Positions 45,746 to 56,052 of a stretch of 64,000 nucleotides of DNA are shown here, one piece after another. The position numbers were made by a program, and so were the translations under genes. Positions within the stretch are counted from its first letter, which is position 1, and every line of letters begins with the position of its first letter. Source of the DNA: Heloderma charlesbogerti (lineage: Eukaryota > Chordata > Lepidosauria > Squamata > Helodermatidae); assembly GCA_026122225.1 (NCBI GenBank), contig JANEZZ010001905.1:1116001-1180000 (forward strand), given 5' to 3'. The notes under the pieces are model-generated. The model did not search any database, had not been told where the DNA came from, and was given only the letters and a program-made list of their open reading frames with translations.

Positions 45746-46145
45746 TATACCACCCCATAGCCAAAGCTCTTTGGGCAGTTTGCAAAAGATAAAACGTTAA
45801 AGTACAATATACAACGTTTAAAAACCATTTACATAAAAACATATGGACAATATATACAAATATATAACTAAACACAACTTTGAACTAATTTTAAAGAATC
45901 CAACAATAAAACAACACAGCTTAAAACAACACAGCTTAAAAACAGTATACAAAGGGCAGCAAAAGGAACAAGAGTTCTCGAAAGGGAAGGCCTGCCAGAA
46001 TAATAGCATCTTTAATGCCTGCTTAAAAACCTTCAACGAGGTCAGCAGGCAAATTTCAACTGGCAGGTCATCCCACGACTGAGGGGTGGCAAAGGAGAAG
46101 GTCCTCTTGCGTGTGGCTGCCAATCTCACATTAGGCAGCCGCAGC
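45746..46145 (-). mobile_element. L2-type LINE, C-terminus and tail
   Basis: The minus strand encodes KRTFSFATPQSWDDLPVEIC and FKQALKMLLFWQAF, a diverged version of the L2 C-terminus. The tail follows (antisense ataccaccccatagccaaag). 5' truncated. Confidence 0.85.
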
Positions 46146-46734
46146 AAATAGCCCGTGTGTATGTGTTCATGTGGTGTGCTTGAGTTTGTGTGTGTGTATA
46201 GATTACATACCTACATATACATAAGAAGTGTGCACTGACCCCCCCAACCTGCTTCAGCTCACACCCCAATTCAGCATTTTGGAAAACATCCTGCTTCTGC
46301 TCCAGCCAATTTGTAGTCGGACCATTTCAGCTCAGCACCAAACCTGGGTCAAGGTTTGGAAAGATGAGTCTTTATGCTTCCTGTTGACTACCATGGGAAA
46401 TTAGAGAAAAACTGTAACTTTTTTCTCTGGGTCAGAACTGGATGACAATTTCAGTCATAGTAGCCCCCTAGAAAGGGATTACACCTGCCCAATGTCAGAA
46501 AGATAGGTGCAGGGTCTATATTTTGCTTTTCTTTTAAAGGGAACTGCCAATAACATTTTTACTACTTGGAAGAATTGGATAAAAATTTCAGGATTCATTG
46601 CCCATCAGAGGAGATCATGTCTGCCAAATTTAAGAATGATAGCCACAGGGGTTTTTGTGCAAGGGTGGTCTTGACATTTGGGGTCTCCAAAAGAGGACAT
46701 ACTTATCTCCCTATTTTCCTTGTGGACCATTGTT
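46146..46734. other. No recognisable feature
   Basis: No exon or named repeat recognised. Confidence 0.35.
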
Positions 46735-46930
46735 TCTGTTCATAGGAAGCTGCCTTATGCAGAGTCAGGCCCTGGGTCCATCTAGCCCAGTACTGTTGAC
46801 ACTGACTGGCAGCAGCAGCTCTCCAAAGTTTCAGGCAGGATCCTTTCCTTGACCTACCTGGGGATGCTGGGGATTGAAGCCGGGACCTTCTGCATGCCAA
46901 GCATGTGCTCCACCGATAAGCGACAGCCCT
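46735..46930 (-). mobile_element. tRNA-derived SINE
   Basis: Antisense copy of the 19620 family: ggaagctgccttatgcagag, catctagcccagtactgttg, gggattgaagccgggacctt, tctgcatgccaagcatgtgc. The head and B box (gaagccggg) are recognisable. Confidence 0.85.
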
Positions 46931-47964
46931 TGCTATTGCTGGATAATGGCAACTGACAGACAAAACAGCCCCAGACTTGTTTCTCTGCAACCATGTGTCT
47001 GTTTGTATAAAGTCAAATACAGTTCAGAACTCTTGCCCACTGAAGAGAATTCTCTTTAAGAATTCCCCAAGGTATGTTCTGGGTGGAATAAAGAAGAGGA
47101 AGAAAGAACAGGACAGGACAGGGGAGGGAAGAAGAAATGAAGAATGGTGATTGGAAATGCACAGGGTGGGGGGTTAGAGAGAATTCCCTAAGCCAAGTGG
47201 CTCCTTTCAGAGAGGTAGTACTTCAGAGGAATTTAGGAGGCTTTCCTTTCTCACCTTTTTCACCTGAAACCCATTTGTAAGATCAGCTCAGCCAATGATA
47301 GCTAGGCTGTATAAGGATGAGAGCAACTCAGCCAATAGCAGGCAGAGACCCTTCTGTCTGTCCTGCCTCTCTGTGACGGGGGGGGGGGCAGCTTGCTCAG
47401 CCAGGTATGGCCAGGTGAGACCTCCCCACCATGTTTCCCACCACAAGTCAGTATGTTACAATATAGATATTGTGCTAATGATGTGCTAGGTGCTGTACAG
47501 AACACTGGGCATATTACTGTTCCCACTCAGATGATGAAAAGCTCACATTAGAAAAGGAGGAGGAAAGAGGTTTCACTTTCATCACGTGGATTGCTTCTCC
47601 TTTATAACAACAAACAATAATGAATGCACGCATATCAGGGACTCTCACCTTGTCATGTTTCCCTGTTTAAAATGGTCACATCAGAGGCTCACTGCAGGAA
47701 ACTAGCTGGGGTGGGGGGAGGGAGGGACTCTGGAGACGGGGCTTGGGGTGACTGTGGCAATTTAGAGCTGCTTCCTTAGAGGGAACATAGGCAGAGGCGC
47801 CTGGAGACGATCCCTGAAGGAAGGAAGCAGAGCTGGGAGCAGAGTGAGAGAGGAGCTCCAGCGGAAAGAAGCTGTTCTCACAGATCTCTGTTGGGAAATA
47901 ATCAGTTATACTGACTTCTTCGCTGGTGGGTGGCCTTCATATCAGTGAAGCCCTAGCAGGGCTC
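46931..47964. other. No recognisable feature
   Basis: A G run (gggggggggg) lies at about 47379-47388. No exon or named repeat recognised. Confidence 0.35.
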
Positions 47965-48085
47965 CCAGCGGTGCATAGGAATCTGCCATATATGAAATCA
48001 GGCCATGGGTCCAGCTAGCCCAGTGTGGTCTGGAATGGCTGGCAGGGGCTCTCTGGAGAGGGTCCATTTCCCCCTCCCCCGGCTC
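47965..48085 (-). mobile_element. SINE fragment
   Basis: Antisense ggaatctgccatatatgaaa, tcaggccatgggtccagcta, gcccagtgtggtctggaatg: the 3' part of the 19620-type SINE. Confidence 0.65.
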
Positions 48086-49451
48086 AACTGGGAGACACCA
48101 GGCACCTTCCGCTCTGCTACAGCACAATATTCGTCACTGTTGCTGATGTGATGCCATTTGCTATCCTGGAGTCATGCCTGGCAGGATGCAAATTTTTGAA
48201 ATGAATAACAATCAGAGATACAGATCAGAGTTACAGGCAGTCTTTATGATTTCAGAAGTGTTGGCCAGCCAAAGCTTCTCAATCCCAAAATGCACTGTGA
48301 GGTGTAATCTGATACTTGCGACGTCCTGCTCCTGACTAATTCATGCAGACTGCAAATCTCCATTTGGAGACGGGGTCTATCTAAACTGCAGACCTCATGA
48401 CCATAACACCTGGCCAGGTTTGGGGACTTGGTCTCTTCCCCCATCCTTTGTATCGCCATGTCTGATTTTTTGGAGTTTCGGTTGGTCCTAATAATAAAGG
48501 TATTGCCCAACTGTGAATAATAATTATACAAAAGAAGCCCTGCCTGAATCCTTCCCTGCGTGTTTTTTTCTCAGTCTATCCTGCCTGAGTTCTTCAGGCT
48601 TTCCGGCCACTGACCAGTGAGCGTGATAGTAAAATGGTGCTCAGGTTTATAGTCTTCCGCTCTCTCCCCATCCCACCCCTCCCCAGGGCTTCTTTTGGCT
48701 GCTCTGTGCTATATCCAAGGTCCCTCTGACATGAGCAATTGCTCTGCTTGTTGCAACAGGCAGGAGGCAAGTCAGAGAACCAATGAAGAGCCCGTATCTC
48801 CATCCTTGCCTCTCCATCCGTCAGCGTGTCAGCCAGGCCAGCTTGCTCTGTCAGTGGCACCCAGACAGGTTCAGAGCAGAGACGTTTTCTGTTTGAGTTC
48901 CCAGTGCCACTTATCCGCCCCAAAGCTGTATATATTCACTAAGAAATAAAAACATCCACATTTCCTGTAAAATTCAGATTGTGATGTCGGGGCTCCATGG
49001 GTGATGGAGCAACATCGCTTTGCCAGCATTTGCAGTGGTTATATGTATGGCACGAAGGGGAATTGGTCATCTCCAAATGCACACAGTGGACACATACTGG
49101 AGTCCGGTGCGACTGTGGCTTCTAGTTGCTGATTACTGTCAGGAATTCCTTCATGTGAGACCATTGGTCACTCCCAAAGCAATGTGGCTTCATCTTTTTA
49201 AACCTAATCATACAGGATTCCTGCAACCTTAAGTAATCTTTCTTAAGCAATTGTATACAGCTGCAAAGTTATGTATAGCATGTAACTGGAAGTCCCCAAA
49301 GCAGCCAACTAACGAACGGTGGATTAACAAAATTTGGGAGATTATGAGTCTGTATAAACTTATCAGCAAGGGCAGCGAGCTAGGAATCCGAACTTGAAGA
49401 ATGATATCATGGCACCATGGTTTACATTCATTTCCTATGCTGAGGCTCTTC
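48086..49451. other. No recognisable feature
   Basis: No exon or named repeat recognised on either strand. Confidence 0.35.
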
Positions 49452-49794
49452 AAACTTTTGATGTTGTTGTTCAGTCGTTCAGTCATGTCCGACTCTTCGT
49501 GACCCCATGGACCATAGCACGCCAGGCCTTCCTGTCCTGCGCTCTCTCCCGGAGCGTGCTCAAGTCCATATTCATTGCATCGGTGATGCTATCTAGCCAT
49601 CTCATCCTCTGCCGTCCCCTTCTCCTTTTGCCTTCAATCTTTCCCAACATCAGGGTCTTTTCCAGTGACTTTTCTCTTTGCATTAGGTGGCCAAAATATT
49701 TGAGCTTCAGCTTCAGTATCTGTCCTTCCAATGAGCACTCAGGGTTGATTTCCTTTGGGATTGACTGATCTGACCTCCTTGCAGTCCAAGCGAC

Positions 49795-51141
49795 TCATAA
49801 GAGTCTTCTCCAGCACCACAGTTCGAAAGCATCCATTCTTCGGCACTCAGCCTTCCTTATAGTCCAGCTCTCACAGCCAGACATTACTACTGGGAAAACC
49901 AAAGCTTTGATTAGATGGACCTTTGTCGGCAAGGTGATGTCTCTGCTTCTTACTATGCTGTCTAGGTTTGCCATAGCTTTCCTCCCAAGGAGCAAGCGTC
50001 TTTTAATTTCATGGCTACAGTCACCGTCTGCGGTGATCTTGGAGCCCAAGAAAATAAAATATGTCACTGCTTCCATTTCTTCCCCTTCTATATGCCAGGA
50101 AGTGATGGGGCCAGATGCCATGATCTTCGTTTTTTTAATGTTGAGTTTCAAACCAGCTTTTGCACTCTCCACTTTCACCCTCAACAAGAGGCTCTTGAGA
50201 TCCTCTTCGCTTTCTGCCATTAGGGTGGTATCATCTGCATATCTGAGGTTGTTGATAATTCTCCCGGCAATCTTAATTCCGACCTGTGATTCATCCAACC
50301 CAGCGTTTCTCATGATGTACTCTGCATATAAATTAAATAAGCAGGGCGACAATGTACAGCCTTGTCGTACTCCTTTCCCAATTTTGAACCAATCGGTTGT
50401 TCCATGTCCGATTCTTACTGTTGCTTCTTGGCCCTCGTACAGGTTTCTCAGGAGACAGGTAAGGTGGTCTGGTACTCCCATCACTTTAAGAATTTGCCAC
50501 AGTTTGTTGTGATCCACACAATCAAAGGCTTTAGCGTAGTCAATGAAGCAGAAATAGACGTTTTTCTGAAATTCCCTTGCTTTCTCCAGGATCCAGCGAA
50601 TGTTGGCGATTTGATCTCTAGTTCCTCTGCCTCTTCGAAACCCAGCTTGTACTTCCGGTAGTTCTCGGTTCACATGCTGCTGAAGCCTAGCTTGTAGGAT
50701 TTTGAGCATCACCTTGCTGGCATGTGAAATGAGCGCAATTGTGCAGTAGTTTGAACACTCTTTGGCATTGCCCTTCTTTGGAATTGGAATGTAAACTGAC
50801 ATTTTCCAGTCTTGCGGCCACTGTTGAGTTTTCCAAATGTGTTGGCATATTGAGTGCAGCACTTTAACAGCATCATCTTTTAGGATTTTAAATAGCTCAG
50901 CTGGAATACTGTCATCTCCGCTAGCTTTGTTGTTAGTAATGCTTCCTAAGGCCCACTTGACTTCACTTTCGAGGATGTCCGGCTCAAGTTCAGTGGCCGC
51001 ACTCTCATGGCTATCAGGGACATTCAGATCTTTCCTGTATAGTTCTTCTGTGTATTCTTGCCACCTCTTTGTAATCTCATCTGCTTCTGTTCTGTTAGGT
51101 CCCTGCCTTCTTTGTCCTTTATCATGCCCGTCTTTGCACAA
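49795..51141 (-). pseudogene. BovB ORF2 reverse transcriptase (broken)
   Basis: The 448-codon open stretch covers most of the reverse transcriptase of the outer BovB: YTEELYRKDLNVPDSHESA, the palm motif DYAKAFDCVDHNKLW, RQGCTLSPCLFNLYAEYIM, and the catalytic YADD (codons at 50230-50241) followed by DTTLMAESEEDL. The upstream part continues in another frame (51024-51500), so about one base has been gained or lost near 51100. It ends with WCWRRLL and a TGA where other copies have CGA (arginine), a CpG-type C-to-T change. The product would copy BovB RNA into DNA at the nick made by the element's endonuclease. Confidence 0.92.
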
Positions 51142-51532
51142 AACGTTCCCTTGAGATCTCCGATTTTCTTGAAAAGATCTCTAGTCTTTCCCATTCTATT
51201 GTTTTCCTCGATGTCTTTGCATTGTTCATTTAAGAAGGCCTTCTTGTCTCTCCTTGCTCTTTTCTGGAAATCTGCATTCAGTTGGGTATATCTTCCCCTT
51301 TCTCCCTTGCTTTTCGCTTCCCCTCTTTCCTCAGCTACTTGTAAAGCCTCATCAGACAGCCACTTTGCTTCCTTGCATTTCTTTTTCTTTGGGATGGATT
51401 GAGTTGCTGCCTCCTGAACAATGTTACGGACCTCCGTCCATAGTTCCTCAGGCACTTTGTCCATCAGGTCTAATCCCTTAAATCTATTCCTCACCTCCAC
51501 TGTATATTCATAAGGGATATGATTTAGGTCAT

Positions 51533-52374
51533 TATTGTTGTTCAGTCGTTCAGTCGTGTCCGACTCTTCGTGACCCCATGGACCATCGCACGCCAGACCT
51601 TCCTGTCCTGCACTCTCTCCCGGAGCGTGCTCAAGTCCATATTCATTGCATCAGTGATGCTATCTAGCCATCTCATCCTCTGCCGTCCCCTTCTCCTTTT
51701 GCCTTCAGTCTTTCCCTGCATCAGGGTCTTTTCCAGAGAGTTTTTGCATTAGGTGGCCAAAATATTTCAGCTTCAGCTTCAGTATCTGTCCTTTCAAAGA
51801 GCACTCAGGGTTGATTTCCTTTAGCACTGACTGATTTGACCTCCTTGCAGTCCAGGGGACTCGTAAGAGTCTTCTCCAGCACCACAGTTCGAAAGCATCA
51901 ATTCTTCGGCGCTCAGCCTTCCTTATAGTCCAGCTCTCACAGCCATACGTTACTACTGGGAAAACCATAGCTTTGATTATATGAATCTTTATCGGCAAGG
52001 TGATGTCTCTGCTTCTGACTATGCTGTCTAGGTTTGCCATAGCTTTCCTCCCAAGGAACAAGCGTCTTTTAATTTCATGGCTACAGTCACCATCTGCGGT
52101 AATCTTGGAGCCCAAGAAAATAAAATCTGTCACTGCTTCCATTTCTTCCCCTTCCATATGCCAGGAAGTGATGGGGCCAGATGCCATGATCTTAGTTTTG
52201 TTAATATTGAGTTTCAAACCAGCTTTTGCACTCTCCTCCTTCACCCTCAACAAGAGGCTCTTTAGATCCTCTTCACTTTCTGCCATTAGGGTGGTATCAT
52301 CTGCGTATCTGAGGTTGTTGATAATTCTCCCGGCAATCTTAATTCCGACCTGTGATTCATCCAACCCGGCGTTG
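51533..52374 (-). mobile_element. BovB LINE (inner copy) inserted in the outer BovB
   Basis: An 842-base, 5'-truncated copy in the same orientation. It runs from the RT codons of NAGLDESQVGIKIAGR to the 3' tail. Its insertion duplicated gatttaggtcat: 51521-51532 and 52375-52386. An uninterrupted frame of 219 codons (51705-52364) includes YADDTTLMAESEEDL, so it is probably the youngest LINE here. A short deletion occurs near 51742 (gagagtttttgcattagg against gagagttttctcttcgc elsewhere). Confidence 0.95.
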
Positions 52375-52640
52375 GATTTAGGTCATACCTGAATGGTTTA
52401 GTGGTTTTCCCTACGTTCTTCAATTTAAGCCAAAATTTTGCAAGAAGCAGCTCATGATCTGAGCCACAGTCAGCTCCAGGTCTTGTTTTGACTGACTGTA
52501 TAGAGCTTCTCCATCTTTGGCTGCAAAGGACATAATCAATCTGATTTCGATATTGACCATCTGGTGATGTCCATGTGTAGAGTCGCCTCTTGTGCTGTTG
52601 GAAAAGAGTGTTTGCTATGATCAGCGTGAAACTTTTGATG

Positions 52641-52997
52641 AAGTTCCAACAAAGTGCAGTTGCCTGTATTTTTTCTGATTAGTACACACAAAATGACATA
52701 CACTTACGTACACTCCTTTTATATGTTGAAGAACTTGTATTTTTACTTTTATTAGCTATTGAGCTTCTACTTAGGTTGTTTTGTTGTACATGTTCCATAA
52801 GCATATGAGTTACAGACTAAGGTTTATAATTAGCTAATTCCTTTGTCTCTTTAGTGATTTGATTTATTATTATGTAAGTTCTTCTTTTTGTTGCCTTTAT
52901 TTTGTTAACCTTATTTCAAAATGAAATAAAATTTCATGAGAAAAAAGAAGATTCAGGGCCCACACAAATCTTTATATCAATATTTGCATATTTAGAA
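52641..52997. other. No recognisable feature
   Basis: AT-rich; possible decayed LINE tail. Nothing firm. Confidence 0.3.
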
Positions 52998-53130
52998 ATA
53001 ATAACTAGGATCTATTTAAATTTTGCAGGAGGCAACACCAGGCCATTCATTTCTCATCCAAATCATCACAAATAAAATAAATTCTTCAGTTAATTTGCAC
53101 CCTGCCCCAGATCATCCCAAACCAATGGGA
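52998..53130. repeat. Unnamed dispersed repeat R1, copy 2
   Basis: Aligns by eye to 6993-7125 (ataactaggatctatttaaa, ttaatttgcaccctgcccca). Family unknown. Confidence 0.6.
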
Positions 53131-53286
53131 AAAGTTTTTTCCCCCTGTGCTTAGCTCCCATGCAGGGGGAGATTTTTCCTGGGGGAAGGATGTTGCAGCA
53201 TGTGGGGAGTGTGAATTAACCCTTCCCTCCACAGCTGCAAAAAATTCCCATTGAAAATTGCCCAGTGGATGAGATGGAGGGTTTTT

Positions 53287-53314
53287 TAAATAAATAAATA
53301 AATAAATAAATAAA
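53287..53314. repeat. (AAAT)n microsatellite
   Basis: Pure taaa units in a row; a second short one lies at about 53843-53862. Confidence 0.95.
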
Positions 53315-53937
53315 GCCCTACCATCAACTGCTCTGTAAAAGATCTGATTCAGGTCATGAGAAGTTGAGAGAGAGAGACATTCTCTCTCAGAAATTATTTC
53401 CGCAGCATAGGTCCCTGCAGAAGATCGGAAACCCCATCACGTTAATTATCCACGTTTCTTCTGTTCTGAATGTTTCCTTTTGTCGGTGTTGCAATTAACT
53501 TAACCACTGTTGTTTGCACAAGGAGCCCCTGAGGGGGCAGCCGGCCTGGAGCCCCCACGGCTGGAGCTCTAATGATCAGAAGCAGCTTGAGAAGCCACCC
53601 CCCCTCACTTTCTTTCTCAACATTTTAGCACCTCCCCGTTAATGCTTGATTTGAATGTGTAACCCCCCTAATAGATCTTGGGGATGCTGGTTGTGCCACT
53701 TCTAAATTAGCTCAACTCATTAGAGGGCTTGAAGGTTTTATGTAAATAAGCAATTAGCACTTGTGAAGGAATGGAAAGTGACGAGACGCTTGAGTACTGA
53801 TTGGTGGGGCCCCATCTTTCTGCAACAAAAATAAACAAACAAAGAAACAAATAAATAAATAAAGCAGGTACCTTCTAGTCAGTGCAAGATGTAGCCGAGC
53901 CCTGAGCTTATCTCTGCTTCCTTAGACCTTCCAGAGG
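53315..53937. other. Unique-looking DNA, possible conserved non-coding element
   Basis: The part 53690-53790 has TAATTA-like and AATTAGC strings, no repeat match, and reads like enhancer DNA. Conservation cannot be tested from one genome. Confidence 0.25.
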
Positions 53938-54050
53938 CCATAAGAATTTAAGAAGAGCCTGGCTGGATCAGATCAGGATGGACCCATCCAGTTAGCATCC
54001 TGTTTCTTACAGTGGCCTCCAGGAAACCCACAAGCAGAGCTCTCCCCTGA
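53938..54050 (-). mobile_element. CR1-family fragment
   Basis: Antisense aagaagagcctggctggatc, agcatcctgtttcttacagt and ggaaacccacaagcagagc. A short decayed piece. Confidence 0.7.
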
Positions 54051-54663
54051 GAAATCTAGAATTTGATAGAGGAGCAGGGCTTGCAACCCACCAGTGATGC
54101 TGACTTGGTGCACGGTCAAAGAAGGCGAGTCATACTTGAGCTGTGTCTTGGGCCATTCCTTTTCCTGAGGATGGCATACCTATTGGTTGAAATGCAGTTC
54201 AGTGTGGCTTGGAAAATCAGGCACCGTCTCTGATGCCAAAAAGCTTTACTGCAAGAGCCTTGTGACTGGACTTTGGGATGACAAACATCGGATTCGAAAT
54301 TTTAGAATAACCAGAGACACCCTATTTGAAATAGCCCACATACTCAGGCCCCACCTCCAACCCGGAAGGCAAGAGGCAGAGCAAAAATTAAAATGCTGAA
54401 ATTGGAGTGTTTTGTAATTCTGGTTTAATTTAAAAAACAACACGTGTACGTACAGGTGTACGAAACACCCATGTGCATGCTCGCAACAACAGGTATGTTT
54501 GGGGCAATGAAGAAGGCAAGGAAGGGAAGGAAGAGAGGCTGAGGTGGGTGGCACAAGTCTCTAGGAATCCGGGTACATCCCATCATGATCTGCCCACTGG
54601 TGCAGAATGGATATGATGGGTTTCTTCATAATAAAGCACGAAACAGGAGCAAACTGTGTGGAC
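54051..54663. other. No recognisable feature
   Basis: A 70-codon plus frame (54187-54399) shows no known motif, but its reading GLWDDKHRIRNFRITRDTLF resembles the N-terminal part of Harbinger-type transposases (weak impression). It may be a transposase relic. Confidence 0.3.
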
Positions 54664-55000
54664 TGAGGGCAGGCAATCTTTTTGGGTCATGGGTACATTT
54701 CGCAAATTGAGAAAGTGTTCTGGGCACCAGCACAGAATGGCTGCCATGGGAGGCATGGCAAAGGACAGGTAACTGGCTCAAAAGACTGAATACAAGGCAG
54801 AGGTGGGGCCTGAGCCCCATCACACTGAACAACTCCTTTGAACTCAGTTTTCAGCGCCAACAGAAACTATTTCACAGAAGACAAACATTTTTTCTCTCCC
54901 TCTTCCCACCCCCAGCCAGCAAACACATTCCCCCCATGTCTTTTTCTCTCTCACTGCAGACACTCTGTCTCACCTGGGCCATCACCCATATTCTCTCTCT

Positions 55001-55055
<55 letters not shown>

Positions 55056-55126
55056 ACCCTCAGCAGGCATCACTGAAAGTGTCCAGGGCGCATTGACACC
55101 CACAGACACCATGTTACCTACCCCTG
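54664..55126. mobile_element. Non-autonomous hAT-like element with microsatellite
   Basis: Begins tgagggcaggcaatcttttt and ends catgttacctacccctg, imperfect inverted repeats. The flanking 8-mers gtgtggac (54656-54663) and gtgtagat (55127-55134) match at 6 of 8. The interior shares ccatggg and aatggctgccatggg strings with 23616-24101. A (CT)n(CA)n run of about 53 bases lies at 55005-55057. Confidence 0.65.
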
Positions 55127-55384
55127 GTGTAGATGCTACTTTGAAGTTCTGCAAGAGAGAAATAATGAAAAACGAACAATATACCGTAAAAGAAGGCTCA
55201 CACCTTCTTTGGTATTGCTTACTTTTCATGTTCCTATTAGTCAAAATCACAGGGTTTTACTCCATTGGCTTTTACCCTCTGCTTGAGGGAAAATATCTTT
55301 AAGAGTCGATCATTTGGGACCATTTCAAGCTTCCATCTCGTCATATTGACAAGATATTGACATTAAGAAAAATAAAACAACTTA

Positions 55385-55740
55385 GGGCGTCTCCACACAG
55401 AGCTTTTATCCTGCGATTGAGATTAGTTACTCAAGGAAGTTTGCGGGCCCTTTAGATGACATTGTCAGCCTCCAGGGCATCTCCTGCGCTAAATGATCTT
55501 TATCTCATTTTTAAAAAGTTCAGAGATAATGAGCTATCTAATTACAGCACGTTGAGTTTCCTGTGAAAAGAGGAAGTCGCGCAATAAGAGGAGCTAGATC
55601 ACAGCGCCATCTAATGGCTGTATAATGCAACATAGAAAATGCAGATAAGGGGGGAAGGGAAGTGCATGTATGATCCTGCATTTAAAACAGAAGCAGAAAG
55701 CCCTAGTAAAATTGCGAGATTTTACTTTTAGCCTGGTTTA
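55385..55740 (+). mobile_element. MITE-A, copy 2
   Basis: Starts gggcgtctccacacagagct and holds ggaagtttgcgggccctttag, gcgccatctaatggctgtat and atgcaacatagaaaatgcag, aligned with copies at 8615 and 61251. The right terminus is not clear. Confidence 0.55.
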
Positions 55741-56052
55741 GAAATGCTCTTAGATGCTACTGTTCATACTTATGAGTTAAAAAATGATGACATCAAAATC
55801 AGAACATGTTTTGGGTGGTTTATCCATTATGGCTGCCATATAGTAGCTCTTTTAAATCATCATGCAGCTCAAATAATCTTTAGATTAGGAATCGTGGACA
55901 TTTTTGAAATTTGGCCAAATTTCAGAAAATAACTCAGTTTCAAACATTGCCAAGTATCACGTTTGTGATTAAACTCTGAACGTTACTTTAAAATCTGAAG
56001 CCTGCAGTCCTGCGGATCTAGCGATTGAATAGTTTAAAAAGAATGGTGGACC
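55741..56052. other. Ordinary sequence left of the C-poor block
   Basis: Normal base composition, no repeat recognised. C is present at the usual level up to 56052. Confidence 0.5.

Larger units (their letters stand above)
49464..52628 (-). mobile_element. BovB LINE (outer copy) with 12-bp target duplication
   Basis: A 5'-truncated RTE-type BovB: from right to left it holds the end of the endonuclease (antisense of GQYRNQIDYVLCSQRW, near 52500-52610), the linker, the reverse transcriptase and the 3' tail (antisense ttgttgttcagtcgttcag). It is flanked by aaacttttgatg at 49452-49463 and 52629-52640, an exact target duplication. A second BovB (51533-52374) is inserted in it. Without that insert and its duplication it is 2311 bases. 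The ORF has a frameshift near 51100 and an in-frame stop at about 49796, so it is dead but recent enough to keep long open stretches. Confidence 0.95.

Noticed and set aside
44576..52628. Tandem BovB array or segmental duplication
   Set aside because: The copies differ in truncation point, and three have their own target duplications, so they are separate retrotransposition events.
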